64,000 nucleotides of DNA from Acidobacteriaceae bacterium (lineage in GTDB: Bacteria > Acidobacteriota > Terriglobia > Terriglobales > Acidobacteriaceae), in contig JASHRF010000005.1 in assembly GCA_030037545.1 (NCBI GenBank), positions 1-64,000 of the forward strand, in the 5' to 3' direction. Positions 1 through 8,385 of the stretch are shown one piece after another. Below the pieces are notes generated by a model. The model had not been told where the DNA came from. It was given only the letters and a program-made list of their open reading frames with translations, and ran no database searches. Positions within the stretch are counted from its first letter, which is position 1; each line of letters begins with the position of its first letter. A program made the translations under genes and the position numbers.

Positions 1-486
1 GATGGAAGCACAACACGCCAGCAGCAGCAGCGGAAGGATCAACTGCTGAGGATGGCCGGGTTCGTTGGCCAGCACCTTGCCGAGCACCATGGCAGCCAGG
101 CCGGCGGCAGCGGCAAGATTTAGATTCCTGGAGAGTTTATACGTGAAGAATCCGGCCAGCAGCGCAGAAAGCAGCCAGCAAATGAGCGTCACGAGGCGGC
201 CGGCATCACAAGTCACGGGCAGATGCAGAAGCCGGAACAACGCCCGTTCGGCAAAGAAATTGAATGGGCCGTACTCGGTAGCGATTTGCGAGTAGAGATG
301 GCCGCCAGCAAAATAGTTGCGGAAGGAAAGCAGCATGTAGCCTTCATCGTCGTAGACGGCGAAGGAGGTCGCGAGCGTATGCCGCGCGAAGAGCAGAGCT
401 GCCACAAGAGCAGAAATGACGATTCCTGCACGCAGAATCGCGACGCGCGCATTTCTCAAATGCCAAAGGCTCGGAGAGCTGAGCAT
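1..486 (-). CDS. Partial polytopic membrane protein, possibly a glycosyltransferase 39-like family
   Basis: The reading frame is open from an ATG at 486 to the left edge, giving the N-terminal 162 residues of a longer protein. Hydrophobic segments lie at about residues 16-34, 98-114 and 125-160. The loop after the first segment carries DDEGY (46-50), followed by NYFAGGHLYSQ and EYGPFNFF. An acidic motif in the first extracytoplasmic loop is typical of GT39/ArnT-like, lipid-linked sugar-using glycosyltransferases, where it is catalytic; this family call is inference. The gene points away from the TetR operon and ends outside the window, so length and C-terminal domains are unknown. Another polytopic envelope protein is possible. 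Confidence 0.7.
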   Translation of the reverse strand, partial: MLSSPSLWHLRNARVAILRAGIVISALVAALLFARHTLATSFAVYDDEGYMLLSFRNYFAGGHLYSQIATEYGPFNFFAERALFRLLHLPVTCDAGRLVTLICWLLSALLAGFFTYKLSRNLNLAAAAGLAAMVLGKVLANEPGHPQQLILPLLLLACCASI

Positions 487-582
487 GAGCCCAATTTACT
501 CTGACAGAAGGAGTCTTTGCGGAGCAATGTGGCCGTGTGCTGCGATGAGATGGCGTGCGAGTGCCCAATTGGTTAACGCTAT

Positions 583-1179
583 TCAGCAGCGGGATTCGTG
601 CCGCGTAAACGCGCGGCAAAACGCCTTCGCCGTCTCCAGCCCCACATCCTTCGCGTCACGGCGTCCCCGCCTCTTCTCGAAGATTTTCCGGTACAGCATG
701 GGCCCCAGCAGAAGCGCCATCGCCAGTTCCACATCCAGGTCCCGCTTCAGCAGCCCTTGCGCGACCGCCCGCCGCAGAATGCGTTTCAGGCGCTGCCGCG
801 GCGGTTCCATCACCCGGTCCCGCCACGCCTTCCCGAATTCGGGATGCACGGCCGAATACGCAATCAGCGTAGGCATCATCCGCGTCCGTGCCTCTTCAAA
901 TTCGCCTGGCGGCTTGCGGCTCAGCACTGCCGCCAGGTCCTGCGCCAGGTCGCCCGTATCCGCTTTCTCCGGCTCGCCGCCCACTCCGTGGACATAAAGC
1001 ATGACCTCCATCAGCAATGCTTCTTTATCTGCCCAGTGCTTATAGATCGTGGCCTTGCTTACGCCCGAAGCACGCGCAATGGCGTCCATGCTCGTGGCCG
1101 CAATGCCGCGCTCGCCGAACAAAGCCAGCGCGGCCTTCACCACCTTCTTGTGTGCTTCCGGACTGCGAGGACGTGCCAC
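583..1179 (-). CDS. TetR/AcrR-family transcriptional regulator
   Basis: This 198-residue protein has a TetR_N DNA-binding domain at about residues 8-55, with the recognition helix in GVSKATIYKHWADKEAL. A helical C-terminal domain follows, which in the family binds a small-molecule inducer and dimerises. It is the last gene of an operon with the ABC permease and ATPase upstream: only about 9 bp separates it from the permease stop. A perfect 7-1-7 palindrome in the promoter of that operon (2751-2765) is the likely operator, implying autoregulation and drug- or metabolite-induced export. The ligand cannot be read from sequence. Confidence 0.92.
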   Translation of the reverse strand: MARPRSPEAHKKVVKAALALFGERGIAATSMDAIARASGVSKATIYKHWADKEALLMEVMLYVHGVGGEPEKADTGDLAQDLAAVLSRKPPGEFEEARTRMMPTLIAYSAVHPEFGKAWRDRVMEPPRQRLKRILRRAVAQGLLKRDLDVELAMALLLGPMLYRKIFEKRRGRRDAKDVGLETAKAFCRAFTRHESRC

Positions 1180-1188
1180 AGCGTATTC

Positions 1189-1935
1189 CTATATCTCGAT
1201 CTTGTTGAAGCGGTGCGCGCCAAAGACCAGCAGCACGCAAGCCAGCACCGCCAGCACTGCGAAATCCAGACGCGGGTCAAACGCCGAATGACCCAGCAGC
1301 ACGTTGCGCATGCCATCAATCCCGTACGACAGCGGATCGGCTTTGGTCACGTAGCCGAGAATGACGGGCAGCCCATTCAATGGGAACAGCGCGCCCGACA
1401 GGAAGAAAATGGGCATCACCAGAAAATTCATGATCAACTGAAATCCCTGCATATCTTCGAGGCCTGATCCGATCGCCATCCCCAGCGCCGCGAACAGCAG
1501 CGCAATCATCACCATGAACACCAGCGCCAGCGGGACCATGGCCAGGTGCGCCGGCCGGAACCCCGCCAGCAGGCAAATCACCGTGACCAGCAACCCCTGC
1601 ATCACAGCTACCGTTGAGCCGCCGAGGGTGCGCCCAATCATGATCTGGATTCTCGAGACCGGCGCCACCAGTGTCTCCTTCAGGAACCCGAACTGCCGGT
1701 CCCACAAAAGCCCCAGGCCGGAGAAGATGGAAGAAAACAGCACCGACATCCCGATTACGCCTGGGGCCACAAACTGCAGATAATTTCCCGCCCCGGCGCG
1801 TTTGAACACCGGCCCCAATCCGAACCCCAGCGCCACCAGGTAAAGCAGCGGCTGGCCCAGCGAAGCGATAATCTGCGACCGCGACCGCGTGTACCGCTTT
1901 AGCTCTCTCAACCACAGAATGTAAATCGTGTTCAT
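1189..1935 (-). CDS. ABC-2 type exporter permease (DrrB-like)
   Basis: About 248 residues with six predicted membrane spans form the membrane subunit of an ABC-2 exporter for drugs, polyketides or lipids. Sequence cues are the conserved region around GPVFKRAGAGNYLQFVAPGVIGM after the first span and the late segment with FFLSGALFPLNGLP, both typical of the DrrB/NodJ group. The ATG at 1935 is preferred over a start at 1953. It overlaps the ATPase stop in ATGA and has GGAGGA just upstream, indicating translational coupling. The partner ATPase lies upstream and the TetR regulator downstream. The substrate is unknown. Confidence 0.92.
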   Translation of the reverse strand: MNTIYILWLRELKRYTRSRSQIIASLGQPLLYLVALGFGLGPVFKRAGAGNYLQFVAPGVIGMSVLFSSIFSGLGLLWDRQFGFLKETLVAPVSRIQIMIGRTLGGSTVAVMQGLLVTVICLLAGFRPAHLAMVPLALVFMVMIALLFAALGMAIGSGLEDMQGFQLIMNFLVMPIFFLSGALFPLNGLPVILGYVTKADPLSYGIDGMRNVLLGHSAFDPRLDFAVLAVLACVLLVFGAHRFNKIEI

Positions 1936-2726
1936 CGTCCTCCTCCGCGCCACATCTTGGCAAACTGCCGCATGGTCGCCGCGGGGTCCGCGCTCTCATC
2001 GCGGATGGTCGATCCGGTCAGCTTCAGGAACGCGTCCTCCAGTGTCTCCGTTCCGGTGTTGTCCTTGATTTCCCGCGGCGTCCCTTGCGCCACCAGCTTT
2101 CCGTGGTCGATGACCCCGATGCGGTGCGCCACGCGGTCCGCCTCGTCCATGTAGTGCGTGGTCAGGAAAACCGTCACTCGCTCCGCCTCGTTCACTTTCT
2201 TCACGTGCGTCCAAAGCTGGTTCCGGCTCTGCGGATCCAGGCCCAGCGTGGGCTCGTCGAGAAACAGGATGCGTGGCGTGTGCAGGAATCCCCGCGCAAT
2301 CTCCAGCCGCCGCTTCATCCCTCCGGAAAACTTCTTTACCTGATCGTCCCGCCGCTCCCACAGCTCGAACAGCTTCAGCAGTTCTTCCGTCCGCTGCTTC
2401 CGAACCTTGTGGGGAACGTGATACAGCACCCCGTGAATCTCCATGTTTTCCTTGGCCGTCAGCTCGCTGTCCAGACTCGGGTCCTGAAACACGATTCCGA
2501 ACCGCTGCCGCGCCTGGTTCTGATGGGTGAGCGGATCCAGGCCGTCGAGTCGGATGCTGCCCGAGGTCGGCTGCAGCAGAGTCGTCAGCATCTTGATGGT
2601 GGTAGTCTTCCCTGCCCCGTTGGGCCCCAGAAACGCGAAAATCTCGCCTTCGGCCACATCAAACGAGACATCGTTCACCGCCGTAAACGCTGCGAAGGTC
2701 TTCACCAGGTTCTGGACATGAATCAT
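1932..2726 (-). CDS. ABC transporter ATP-binding protein (DrrA-like)
   Basis: This 264-residue nucleotide-binding subunit powers the adjacent permease. It shows Walker A GPNGAGKTT (about 34-42), the signature FSGGMKRRLEIARG, Walker B RILFLDEPTLGLDP and the switch histidine in TTHYMDEADRV. A short C-terminal extension after the core (GTETLEDAFLKLTG) is typical of DrrA-type exporters. It is the first gene of the ATPase-permease-TetR operon, transcribed leftward from a promoter that overlaps a palindromic operator. Its stop codon overlaps the permease start by 4 bp. Confidence 0.95.
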   Translation of the reverse strand: MIHVQNLVKTFAAFTAVNDVSFDVAEGEIFAFLGPNGAGKTTTIKMLTTLLQPTSGSIRLDGLDPLTHQNQARQRFGIVFQDPSLDSELTAKENMEIHGVLYHVPHKVRKQRTEELLKLFELWERRDDQVKKFSGGMKRRLEIARGFLHTPRILFLDEPTLGLDPQSRNQLWTHVKKVNEAERVTVFLTTHYMDEADRVAHRIGVIDHGKLVAQGTPREIKDNTGTETLEDAFLKLTGSTIRDESADPAATMRQFAKMWRGGGR

Positions 2727-2748
2727 CTTCTGCTCTCCACTAAATCTA

Positions 2749-2778
2749 ATACTAAACGGTTTAGTTTACTTATAGCAA
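2749..2778 (-). promoter_or_regulatory. Promoter with TetR-type palindromic operator
   Basis: ACTAAACGGTTTAGT at 2751-2765 is a perfect 7-1-7 inverted repeat. Read on the minus strand it lies between a possible -35 box TTGCTA (2773-2778) and a -10 box TAGTAT (2749-2754), 18 bp apart, just upstream of the ABC ATPase start. Such a position is ideal for repression by the TetR protein encoded at the end of the same operon. The palindrome is seen directly; the promoter boxes and the regulator assignment are inferred. Confidence 0.65.
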
Positions 2779-2871
2779 GGCGAAAATTGCACCCTCCTTC
2801 CACCGGCGCTGGATTCGAATCGAGATTGTGGATAGGCCCGCGGACTCGCGCCAGGCACCGCGCACGGCATT

Positions 2872-3615
2872 CTATAAGGTTTGCGCGGCCTGAACGTCTG
2901 CCGCGGTCCGGCCTAAGTGCCGTTCGAACCACTCCCGCGCCAGTTCCGCAACCTGCTCCAGGGCTTCGTGCTCCTCAAAGAGATGCGTCGCGCCGGGAAT
3001 GATTTCGAGTTTTTTCTCGCCGCCCAGGCGGGCCATGGCCTGGCGGTTCCACTTGAGCACGGTGCGGTCCTCCCCCCCGACGATCAGCAGCACCGGCGCG
3101 TCGACGCTGTCCAGCGCGTCTCCGGCCAGGTCAGGCCGCCCGCCCCGGCTCACGATGGTGGCGATCTGTGGCGCCTGGGCTGCCGCCGCCAACGCCGCGG
3201 CCGCTCCGGTGCTGGCGCCAAAGCAGCCCAGCCTGAGGCCGCGCAAATCGCCGTAACCGCCCACCCACTCCACAACACTCAGCAGCCGCCCGGCAAGCAA
3301 ATCGATGTCGAAGCGCAGATGACCAGTGGCTCGATCCTGCCACTCTTCGCTCTCGGTGAGCAAATCGAAGAGAAGAGTAGCCAGCCCCGCGCGCTGGAGA
3401 AGCCGGGCAACGAACTGGTTGCGCGGGCTGCGCCGGCTGCTCCCGCTGCCGTGCGCGAACACCACCACTCCGCGCGCCGGGGTAGGAATGTGCAGGTCCC
3501 CGTTAAGGATGGTCTGCCCGGCGGCAATCTCCATGCTCACGTCTGTGCCGGTGCAATCTTCGGTTCTCGAGAGCCATACGGCCGTGTCGTTCTCTATTGC
3601 TGCGTGTTGGTTCAC
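2872..3615 (-). CDS. Alpha/beta hydrolase (dienelactone hydrolase-like)
   Basis: This 247-residue cytoplasmic hydrolase has the fold cues VVVFAHGSGSS (oxyanion region), the nucleophile elbow GCFGASTGAAAAL with Ser in G-A-S-T-G, the acid region PVLLIVGGEDRTV and a late histidine in IPGATHLFEEHEAL. These complete a Ser-Asp-His triad. The start is taken as GTG at 3615, because GGAGG sits 7 nt upstream. The frame remains open further to 3729, but that stretch looks non-coding. Relatives act on esters or are annotated as phosphoribosyltransferase-associated hydrolases; the substrate is unknown. It is transcribed toward the exporter operon but probably as a separate unit. Confidence 0.85.
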   Translation of the reverse strand: MNQHAAIENDTAVWLSRTEDCTGTDVSMEIAAGQTILNGDLHIPTPARGVVVFAHGSGSSRRSPRNQFVARLLQRAGLATLLFDLLTESEEWQDRATGHLRFDIDLLAGRLLSVVEWVGGYGDLRGLRLGCFGASTGAAAALAAAAQAPQIATIVSRGGRPDLAGDALDSVDAPVLLIVGGEDRTVLKWNRQAMARLGGEKKLEIIPGATHLFEEHEALEQVAELAREWFERHLGRTAADVQAAQTL

Positions 3616-3884
3616 AATGCACCTCCGTTTGGGCAGAGTTGTGTTTGAAGCGCAGCCGGCTGCGGAATTCGCGCCTTGCCTGCGCCCGTGAAATCGGTAC
3701 GTACATAAGAATGCGGAGTGCTTCGCCACGTTGTCCTGGGCACAAATTTGTCACGCGGCCGCCGCAGTACGCCGCGGCCGCGAAGCTGCATGTTAGAAGA
3801 AGGCCCAGATTGCATTGGTCCCCGTTCCGATTTCCACCCCTAACCATTTGCCATAACCCCGCGCCTCAATGAAACAATAGTTTT

Positions 3885-5405
3885 ATGCACACTGAACTCT
3901 CTTTTGCTTCTCTCCCCGAAATCAAAACCGATCTGCTGGCCGTGCTGGCAGCCGATACCCAAACTGCCAAGGGTCCGGATGCCAAGCCCGCCCCGGAACT
4001 GCTCACTGCCGATGAGAAAGTAAAGTCGGCTACCGCGCAGGTGCTCCTGAGCGGCGAGTTCAAAGGCGGCGCCAACGAGACGCTGCTGCTGCACGCGCCC
4101 GCCGGCCTGACCGCCAAAAGGCTGCTTATCGTGGGCCTGGGCAAATCCGCCCCGGCGGGCATGCAGGCCAAAGCCACCGTGCACAGCGTGCGCCACGCCG
4201 CCGGAACCGCCGTGCGCTATTGCAAGCCGCGCGGCATTCGCGAATTGGCGTTCGCACTCCCCTCAACCGAAGGCCTGCTCTCCGCGGGGGCCAGAGCGGC
4301 CGTGGAAGGCGCGTTCGTGGGCGATTTCGATCCCGACACGTATCGCAGCGACCGCAAGGATCAGAGCATTCAGTCGTTCACGGTGGTTGCGCCGTCCGGC
4401 TCCGATCGCCATGCGGTTGAGGCTGCTTTTGCCGAGGGTGTGATCGTGGGCGAGAGCCAGAACTTTGCGCGCTCGCTGGTCAACGAGCCGGGCAACAAGC
4501 TGACGCCCACGGAGATGGGCCGGCGCGCCGCGAAAATGGCCAAAGAAGTTGGCCTCGCATGCGAAGTGTACTCCACCAGCAAACTGCACGAACTGAAAAT
4601 GGGCGCGTTCTGGAGCGTCTCGCAGGGCTCGGAAGAACCGCCGGCGCTGATCGTCATGCGCTACGAGCCTGCGGGCGTGAAAGACGGCCCCGTGCTTGGC
4701 TTGGTCGGTAAAGGCATCACCTTCGACACCGGTGGCATCTCCATCAAGCCCGCCGACAACATGGAGAAGATGAAGTACGACATGGCCGGCGGCGCGGCCA
4801 TGATCGGCGCCATGCGCGCCCTTGCGTTGCTCAAGCCCAGGGTGCGCGTCGTCGGCATTGTATGCGCGGCCGAGAACATGCCCGACGGCAAGGCGCAGAA
4901 ACCGGGCGACGTGCAGACCGCCATGTCGGGCAAGACCATCGAGATCATCAACACTGACGCCGAAGGCCGGCTGGTGCTGGCCGATGGCATCGCCTACGCG
5001 AAACAACTTGGCGCCACGCACCTCATCGACGCGGCCACGCTCACCGGTGCCTGCGTCGTTGCCCTGGGCATGGTCAATGCCGGCGCCTTCGCGAACGACG
5101 ACGGCACCTACGCAAAGTTCAACGCGGCGCTGCAAGTCTCCGGCGAAAAATTCTGGCGCCTGCCGCTGGGCGACGAATACATGGAGATGATCAAGAGCGA
5201 GATCGGCGACATCAAAAACACCGGCGGACGCTGGGGCGGCGCCATCACCGCAGCCGAGTTCCTGCACGCCTTTGCCGAGGACACGCCGTGGATCCATCTC
5301 GACATCGCGGGCGTTGCCTGGGTCGAAGATTCGAAACCCTACATCGCCAAGGGCCCGAGTGGAATTGCAGTCCGCTCCATCGTGGAGTGGGCGCGGCAGT
5401 TTTAG
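3885..5405 (+). CDS. pepA: Leucyl aminopeptidase, M17 family
   Basis: This 506-residue cytosolic metallo-exopeptidase releases N-terminal amino acids and forms hexamers in the family. The C-terminal catalytic domain carries the metal-binding and catalytic stretches GKGITFDTGGISIKP, YDMAGGAAM and the family signature NTDAEGRLVLAD, followed by DAATLTGACVVALG. The N-terminal third is the less conserved M17 regulatory domain. Length matches the family (about 480-510). The gene is free-standing, with about 270 bp of non-coding sequence upstream and a short gap to the next gene. Confidence 0.96.
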   Translation: MHTELSFASLPEIKTDLLAVLAADTQTAKGPDAKPAPELLTADEKVKSATAQVLLSGEFKGGANETLLLHAPAGLTAKRLLIVGLGKSAPAGMQAKATVHSVRHAAGTAVRYCKPRGIRELAFALPSTEGLLSAGARAAVEGAFVGDFDPDTYRSDRKDQSIQSFTVVAPSGSDRHAVEAAFAEGVIVGESQNFARSLVNEPGNKLTPTEMGRRAAKMAKEVGLACEVYSTSKLHELKMGAFWSVSQGSEEPPALIVMRYEPAGVKDGPVLGLVGKGITFDTGGISIKPADNMEKMKYDMAGGAAMIGAMRALALLKPRVRVVGIVCAAENMPDGKAQKPGDVQTAMSGKTIEIINTDAEGRLVLADGIAYAKQLGATHLIDAATLTGACVVALGMVNAGAFANDDGTYAKFNAALQVSGEKFWRLPLGDEYMEMIKSEIGDIKNTGGRWGGAITAAEFLHAFAEDTPWIHLDIAGVAWVEDSKPYIAKGPSGIAVRSIVEWARQF

Positions 5406-5495
5406 CATCGGTCTCCTGCATCCCTTCTTGGCAGACTCGATGGTTAGACATCCAGACGCTCTCTGGGCTAGGATTTGGCCACTGCCTGTGCAACC

Positions 5496-6050
5496 ATGGC
5501 CCGCAAGCGCAAGATCATCGTATACATCGCCACCAGCGCCGACGGCTTTATTGCCCGAACCGACGGCTCCGTCGACTGGCTCGACCGTCCGCGTCCGAGA
5601 GACAACTACGGTATGGATGTGTTCTATGAATCCATCGACACCATCCTGCTAGGCAGGAAGACATCCGATATGGCGCTGGACTTCCAAAGGAAAGGCGTAG
5701 CCGGGGCAGCGTTCGATGCCAGAGTTAAGAATTACGCCTTCACGCGCAGTCCACACCCGCCAGCGGCACCGGCAAACGTTGCGTTTGTGACCGAACCAAT
5801 CAAAGCCTTCACGCAATGCCTCCGGGAGCAAGAGGGAAAAGACATTTGGATGATGGGTGGCGCCGGCATCATTGCGTCGTTTCTCGATGAAGGAGAGATC
5901 GACGAGTTTATGATTCACGTGATTCCCAAATTCATAGGTGAGGGCATTCCCCTGATCGCGCCCCGTCGCCGCACAGTGCCCCTAAGCCTGATCTCGTGTG
6001 CGAATTTTCCCGACGGTGTGGTGAAGCTGCACTATGCCATCCAAAAGTAA
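5496..6050 (+). CDS. Dihydrofolate reductase family protein (RibD C-terminal-like)
   Basis: The 184-residue protein starts KRKIIVYIATSADGFIARTDGS, has a GRKTSDM-like NADPH-binding stretch, and later WMMGGAGIIASFLDEGEIDEFMIHVIP. These are hallmarks of the DHFR/RibD-C superfamily (YwjB/YyaP group), which binds NADPH; most members have no assigned substrate. The ATG at 5496 is preferred to a TTG at 5475, because homologous sequence begins at this methionine. It follows pepA on the same strand and its 3-prime end precedes the GH105 gene by a few tens of bases. It is unlikely to be the main folate enzyme, since the true DHFR active-site pattern is absent. Confidence 0.88.
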   Translation: MARKRKIIVYIATSADGFIARTDGSVDWLDRPRPRDNYGMDVFYESIDTILLGRKTSDMALDFQRKGVAGAAFDARVKNYAFTRSPHPPAAPANVAFVTEPIKAFTQCLREQEGKDIWMMGGAGIIASFLDEGEIDEFMIHVIPKFIGEGIPLIAPRRRTVPLSLISCANFPDGVVKLHYAIQK

Positions 6051-6087
6051 ACTTCGCTCTGCCGGCTGTTTCAAGGGACCGAAATTC

Positions 6088-7293
6088 ATGGATCATACGC
6101 AAGGCGATGCGCGGATTGGCCGCGCCATCTGCGTTCTTGTTCCTGCCTTTGCGATATTGCTCGCCTGTGCCGCTCCGGCTCGCACGCAAAACATGTCGGC
6201 GCCTCCCGGCGATACGCCGGCAACCGCCGGGCCACTCGCCCATCTCTCCGCAAAAATCACACGCCGCGATCTGGCTAAGGCCATCAAGCTCGTCGCCAAC
6301 TGGCAGCTTGATCGCTTGCCCGCGCAAGCACAGTACGACTGGACCTTCGCCGCGCTCTACACCGGGTTCATGGCCGTTCCGCAGCAAGTTGGCGGCGACA
6401 AGTACCGGCGGGCGATGCTGCATATCGGCGAAGAACTCAACTGGCAGCCTGGACCGCGCGTGATGACCGCCGACGATCAGGCCGTGGGCCAGATGTTTAT
6501 GGAGCAATATCTTCTGCGCAAAGACCGCAAAATGATGGACCCCATGCGCGCGCGGCTCGACCTGGAGATGGCGACGCCAGAGGCCGGCTGGGGAAAAACG
6601 CCGCAGTCGTGGTGGGCCGGGGGTCACTATGCTGAAATGCCCCTGTGGTGGTGGTGCGACGCGCTCTTCATGGCGCCGCCCGTATACGCCGATATGGCCG
6701 CAACCACCGGCAACAAGAAATATCTCGACTTCATGGACCGCCAGTGGACCATCACCACCAACCTGCTCTACGACCCGTCGAAACACCTCTACTCGCGCGA
6801 TGCCAGCTATCTCGACAAGCGCGAGAAGAACGGCGAAAAAATTTTCTGGTCGCGCGGCAACGGTTGGGTGATGGCGGGAATCGTGCGCGTGCTCGAGCAA
6901 TTACCGGCCGATTCGCCGTTGCGCCCGAAATATGTCGCGCAACTCAAACAAATGGCCGCGGCCACGCTCCCTGTGCAGGGCAGCGACGGTTTGTGGCGTC
7001 CCGGCCTGCTCGATCCCGACGCGTACCCGCTCCCGGAGATATCAGGCAGCGCCTTCATTACCTACGCCATGGCGTACGGCGCGAACGAAGGGATCCTGGA
7101 CCGCGCAACGTACTGGCCGGCCGTCGAAAATGCCTGGGCCGGTATGTTACGTCATGTGTACGCCGATGGCCGCCTCGGCTGCATTCAGCCGGTCGGCGCA
7201 GCGCCCGACGCGTTTACCGAAACCTCGAGCTACGTCTACGGCGTAGGCGCGTATCTGCTCGCCGGCTCAGAGATTTATCGGGCGGCGAAGTAG
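6088..7293 (+). CDS. Secreted glycoside hydrolase family 88/105 (unsaturated rhamnogalacturonyl hydrolase-like)
   Basis: About 401 residues with an N-terminal signal peptide (RIGRAICVLVPAFAILLACA ending near PARTQ), so periplasmic or exported. The mature part is an (alpha/alpha)6 barrel: MTADDQAVGQMFMEQYLL, WWWCDALFMAPPVYA with the catalytic Asp of the YteR/GH105 group, FWSRGNGWVMAGIVRVLE, and PEISGSAFITYAMAYGANEG. These enzymes hydrate and release the unsaturated uronic acid left by pectin or polysaccharide lyases. The start at 6088 is chosen because AAGGGA lies just upstream and the signal peptide begins there. No lyase neighbours are present, so the exact polymer is uncertain. Confidence 0.9.
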   Translation: MDHTQGDARIGRAICVLVPAFAILLACAAPARTQNMSAPPGDTPATAGPLAHLSAKITRRDLAKAIKLVANWQLDRLPAQAQYDWTFAALYTGFMAVPQQVGGDKYRRAMLHIGEELNWQPGPRVMTADDQAVGQMFMEQYLLRKDRKMMDPMRARLDLEMATPEAGWGKTPQSWWAGGHYAEMPLWWWCDALFMAPPVYADMAATTGNKKYLDFMDRQWTITTNLLYDPSKHLYSRDASYLDKREKNGEKIFWSRGNGWVMAGIVRVLEQLPADSPLRPKYVAQLKQMAAATLPVQGSDGLWRPGLLDPDAYPLPEISGSAFITYAMAYGANEGILDRATYWPAVENAWAGMLRHVYADGRLGCIQPVGAAPDAFTETSSYVYGVGAYLLAGSEIYRAAK

Positions 7294-7304
7294 CGGGCAT
7301 CCGC

Positions 7305-7943
7305 TCAGAGCAGCCGAGGCGCTTCCTCCACAAAGAACTGCTTCACCTTGTTCCATTCCAAGGGAACCGGCATGTGCGGCATGGGGTCTTTCTCCGCGTC
7401 GGTGAAATAGGTAAGGGGCTTGAGGATGTGGACCATGCTGTAGTTGGCTTGGGCAAATTTCCGCGCGAACAGTCGCAGAATCTCCTTCAGTCCATCATGC
7501 TGAGCACACACATAGACGTCTACAAAATCGCGTTTCGCACCGCGGTCTGACAGCGCGCTCACCTTCATGCAGGCAATATCGTGCGGATCGGCGACGGTAA
7601 CCTCTTCAAAAGAACTCGTGGGTGCAAGTAAAGGATAAGCGTACCCGAGAAAACTAATTTTCGTTCCCCCTACCGTCGCGCGCAGCGTGTAGGGAGCTTT
7701 TGCCACCAGCGCGAAACCGGTGAGCGTTTGGATTCTTTGGAGAAGAGCTTCCTCATCGAAGTGTTCCGGCGCAAAGAAGTCCAGATCCAAAGAAAGCCGG
7801 TGGCCGAACTGGAGCGCCAACCCCGTGTCGCCCGCCAGATAAAATCCCTCCAGCACTCGCGCTTTATTAAGGGCGCGCAATGTTTTTTCGGTAGAGGCCG
7901 AGATTACGTTTTTGTGCCACGCTTGGTGCTCACGATCGGTTAT
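7305..7943 (-). CDS. AbiEii/AbiGii-type nucleotidyltransferase toxin, canonical start codon apparently lost
   Basis: About 212 residues. The core FYLAGDTGLALQFGHR followed by LSLDLDFF matches the AbiEii nucleotidyltransferase family, where the G-x-T...D-x-D cluster is the nucleotidyl transfer site. Here the usual GGT reads GDT. Family-like coding sequence (EHQAWHKNVISAST) continues upstream of the first legal start, a TTG at 7880. A Shine-Dalgarno-like GAGGA sits properly spaced before codon ATA at 7941-7943, suggesting that an ancestral ATG became ATA. The gene follows a DUF6922 antitoxin-like gene on the same strand after about 29 bp. Function (growth-arresting transferase) is family knowledge; activity here is doubtful. 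Confidence 0.75.
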   Translation of the reverse strand: MTDREHQAWHKNVISASTEKTLRALNKARVLEGFYLAGDTGLALQFGHRLSLDLDFFAPEHFDEEALLQRIQTLTGFALVAKAPYTLRATVGGTKISFLGYAYPLLAPTSSFEEVTVADPHDIACMKVSALSDRGAKRDFVDVYVCAQHDGLKEILRLFARKFAQANYSMVHILKPLTYFTDAEKDPMPHMPVPLEWNKVKQFFVEEAPRLL

Positions 7944-7972
7944 GGCAGGTTCCTCAGGTGTGCGATGAAAGG

Positions 7973-8239
7973 TCAGCGGCTGTCGTGCAGTGCCGCGACT
8001 TCACCGGCGGGAACACCGTAGACCAAAGCCCAGAAGTTGGCGGATTTCGCAGTGAGACGACGCTCGGTGGAGAGAACCCGGCGGATTTCAGTCGCGGAAA
8101 AGGTCTGCCGAAGCCAAGCCACGGCCGCTTCGTCACCGTACTCGAGCACCCGAAAGATTGCATAGTCGGGATAGTCCCGGGGCTCGAATCCGTCCAGATT
8201 TGCGTCCCAGAAAAGCGCGCGTAAGTTGCTGGGCACCAT
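7973..8239 (-). CDS. DUF6922-like protein, probable antitoxin partner
   Basis: This 88-residue protein starts MVPSNLRALFWDANLDGFEP, continues RVLEYGDEAAVAWLRQTFSATEIRRVL and ends SANFWALVYGVPAGEVAAL. This pattern is typical of small proteins encoded just upstream of AbiEii-family nucleotidyltransferases, so it is read as the antitoxin of a two-gene cassette (inference from context). The ATG at 8239 is preferred to a GTG at 8281. A TATACT -10-like box (8249-8254) ends only about 9 nt before this ATG, so the mRNA may be nearly leaderless. Confidence 0.75.
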   Translation of the reverse strand: MVPSNLRALFWDANLDGFEPRDYPDYAIFRVLEYGDEAAVAWLRQTFSATEIRRVLSTERRLTAKSANFWALVYGVPAGEVAALHDSR

Positions 8240-8340
8240 ACAGTTACCAGTATATTCCAGGAGCGGACGCTGGGCCAGCACAGGAAATACCGAAACTCAA
8301 TCGCAGTTTTGTGTTCATTGAAAGCCTCTGCCTTCGTTAC

Positions 8341-8384
8341 CTCAGTCCCTTAGTCCCTTTGCCCCTTTGTCCCTCGCTCCCTGC
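8341..8384. repeat. Octamer-phased degenerate repeat array
   Basis: Five CCC blocks occur exactly 8 bp apart in a CCCTTAGT/CCCTTTGY-like series (reverse complement GGGACAAA). The array lies directly downstream of the ThuA gene. It belongs to the same family as arrays near 31.2, 35.0, 39.5, 44.0, 47.6 kb and inside lhr. Confidence 0.7.
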
Positions 8385-8385
8385 T

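Noticed and set aside
2800-2880. GGATTCGAATC looks like the T-loop of a tRNA
   Set aside because: No acceptor stem, anticodon arm or cloverleaf can be drawn around it; it lies in the gap between the exporter and the hydrolase.
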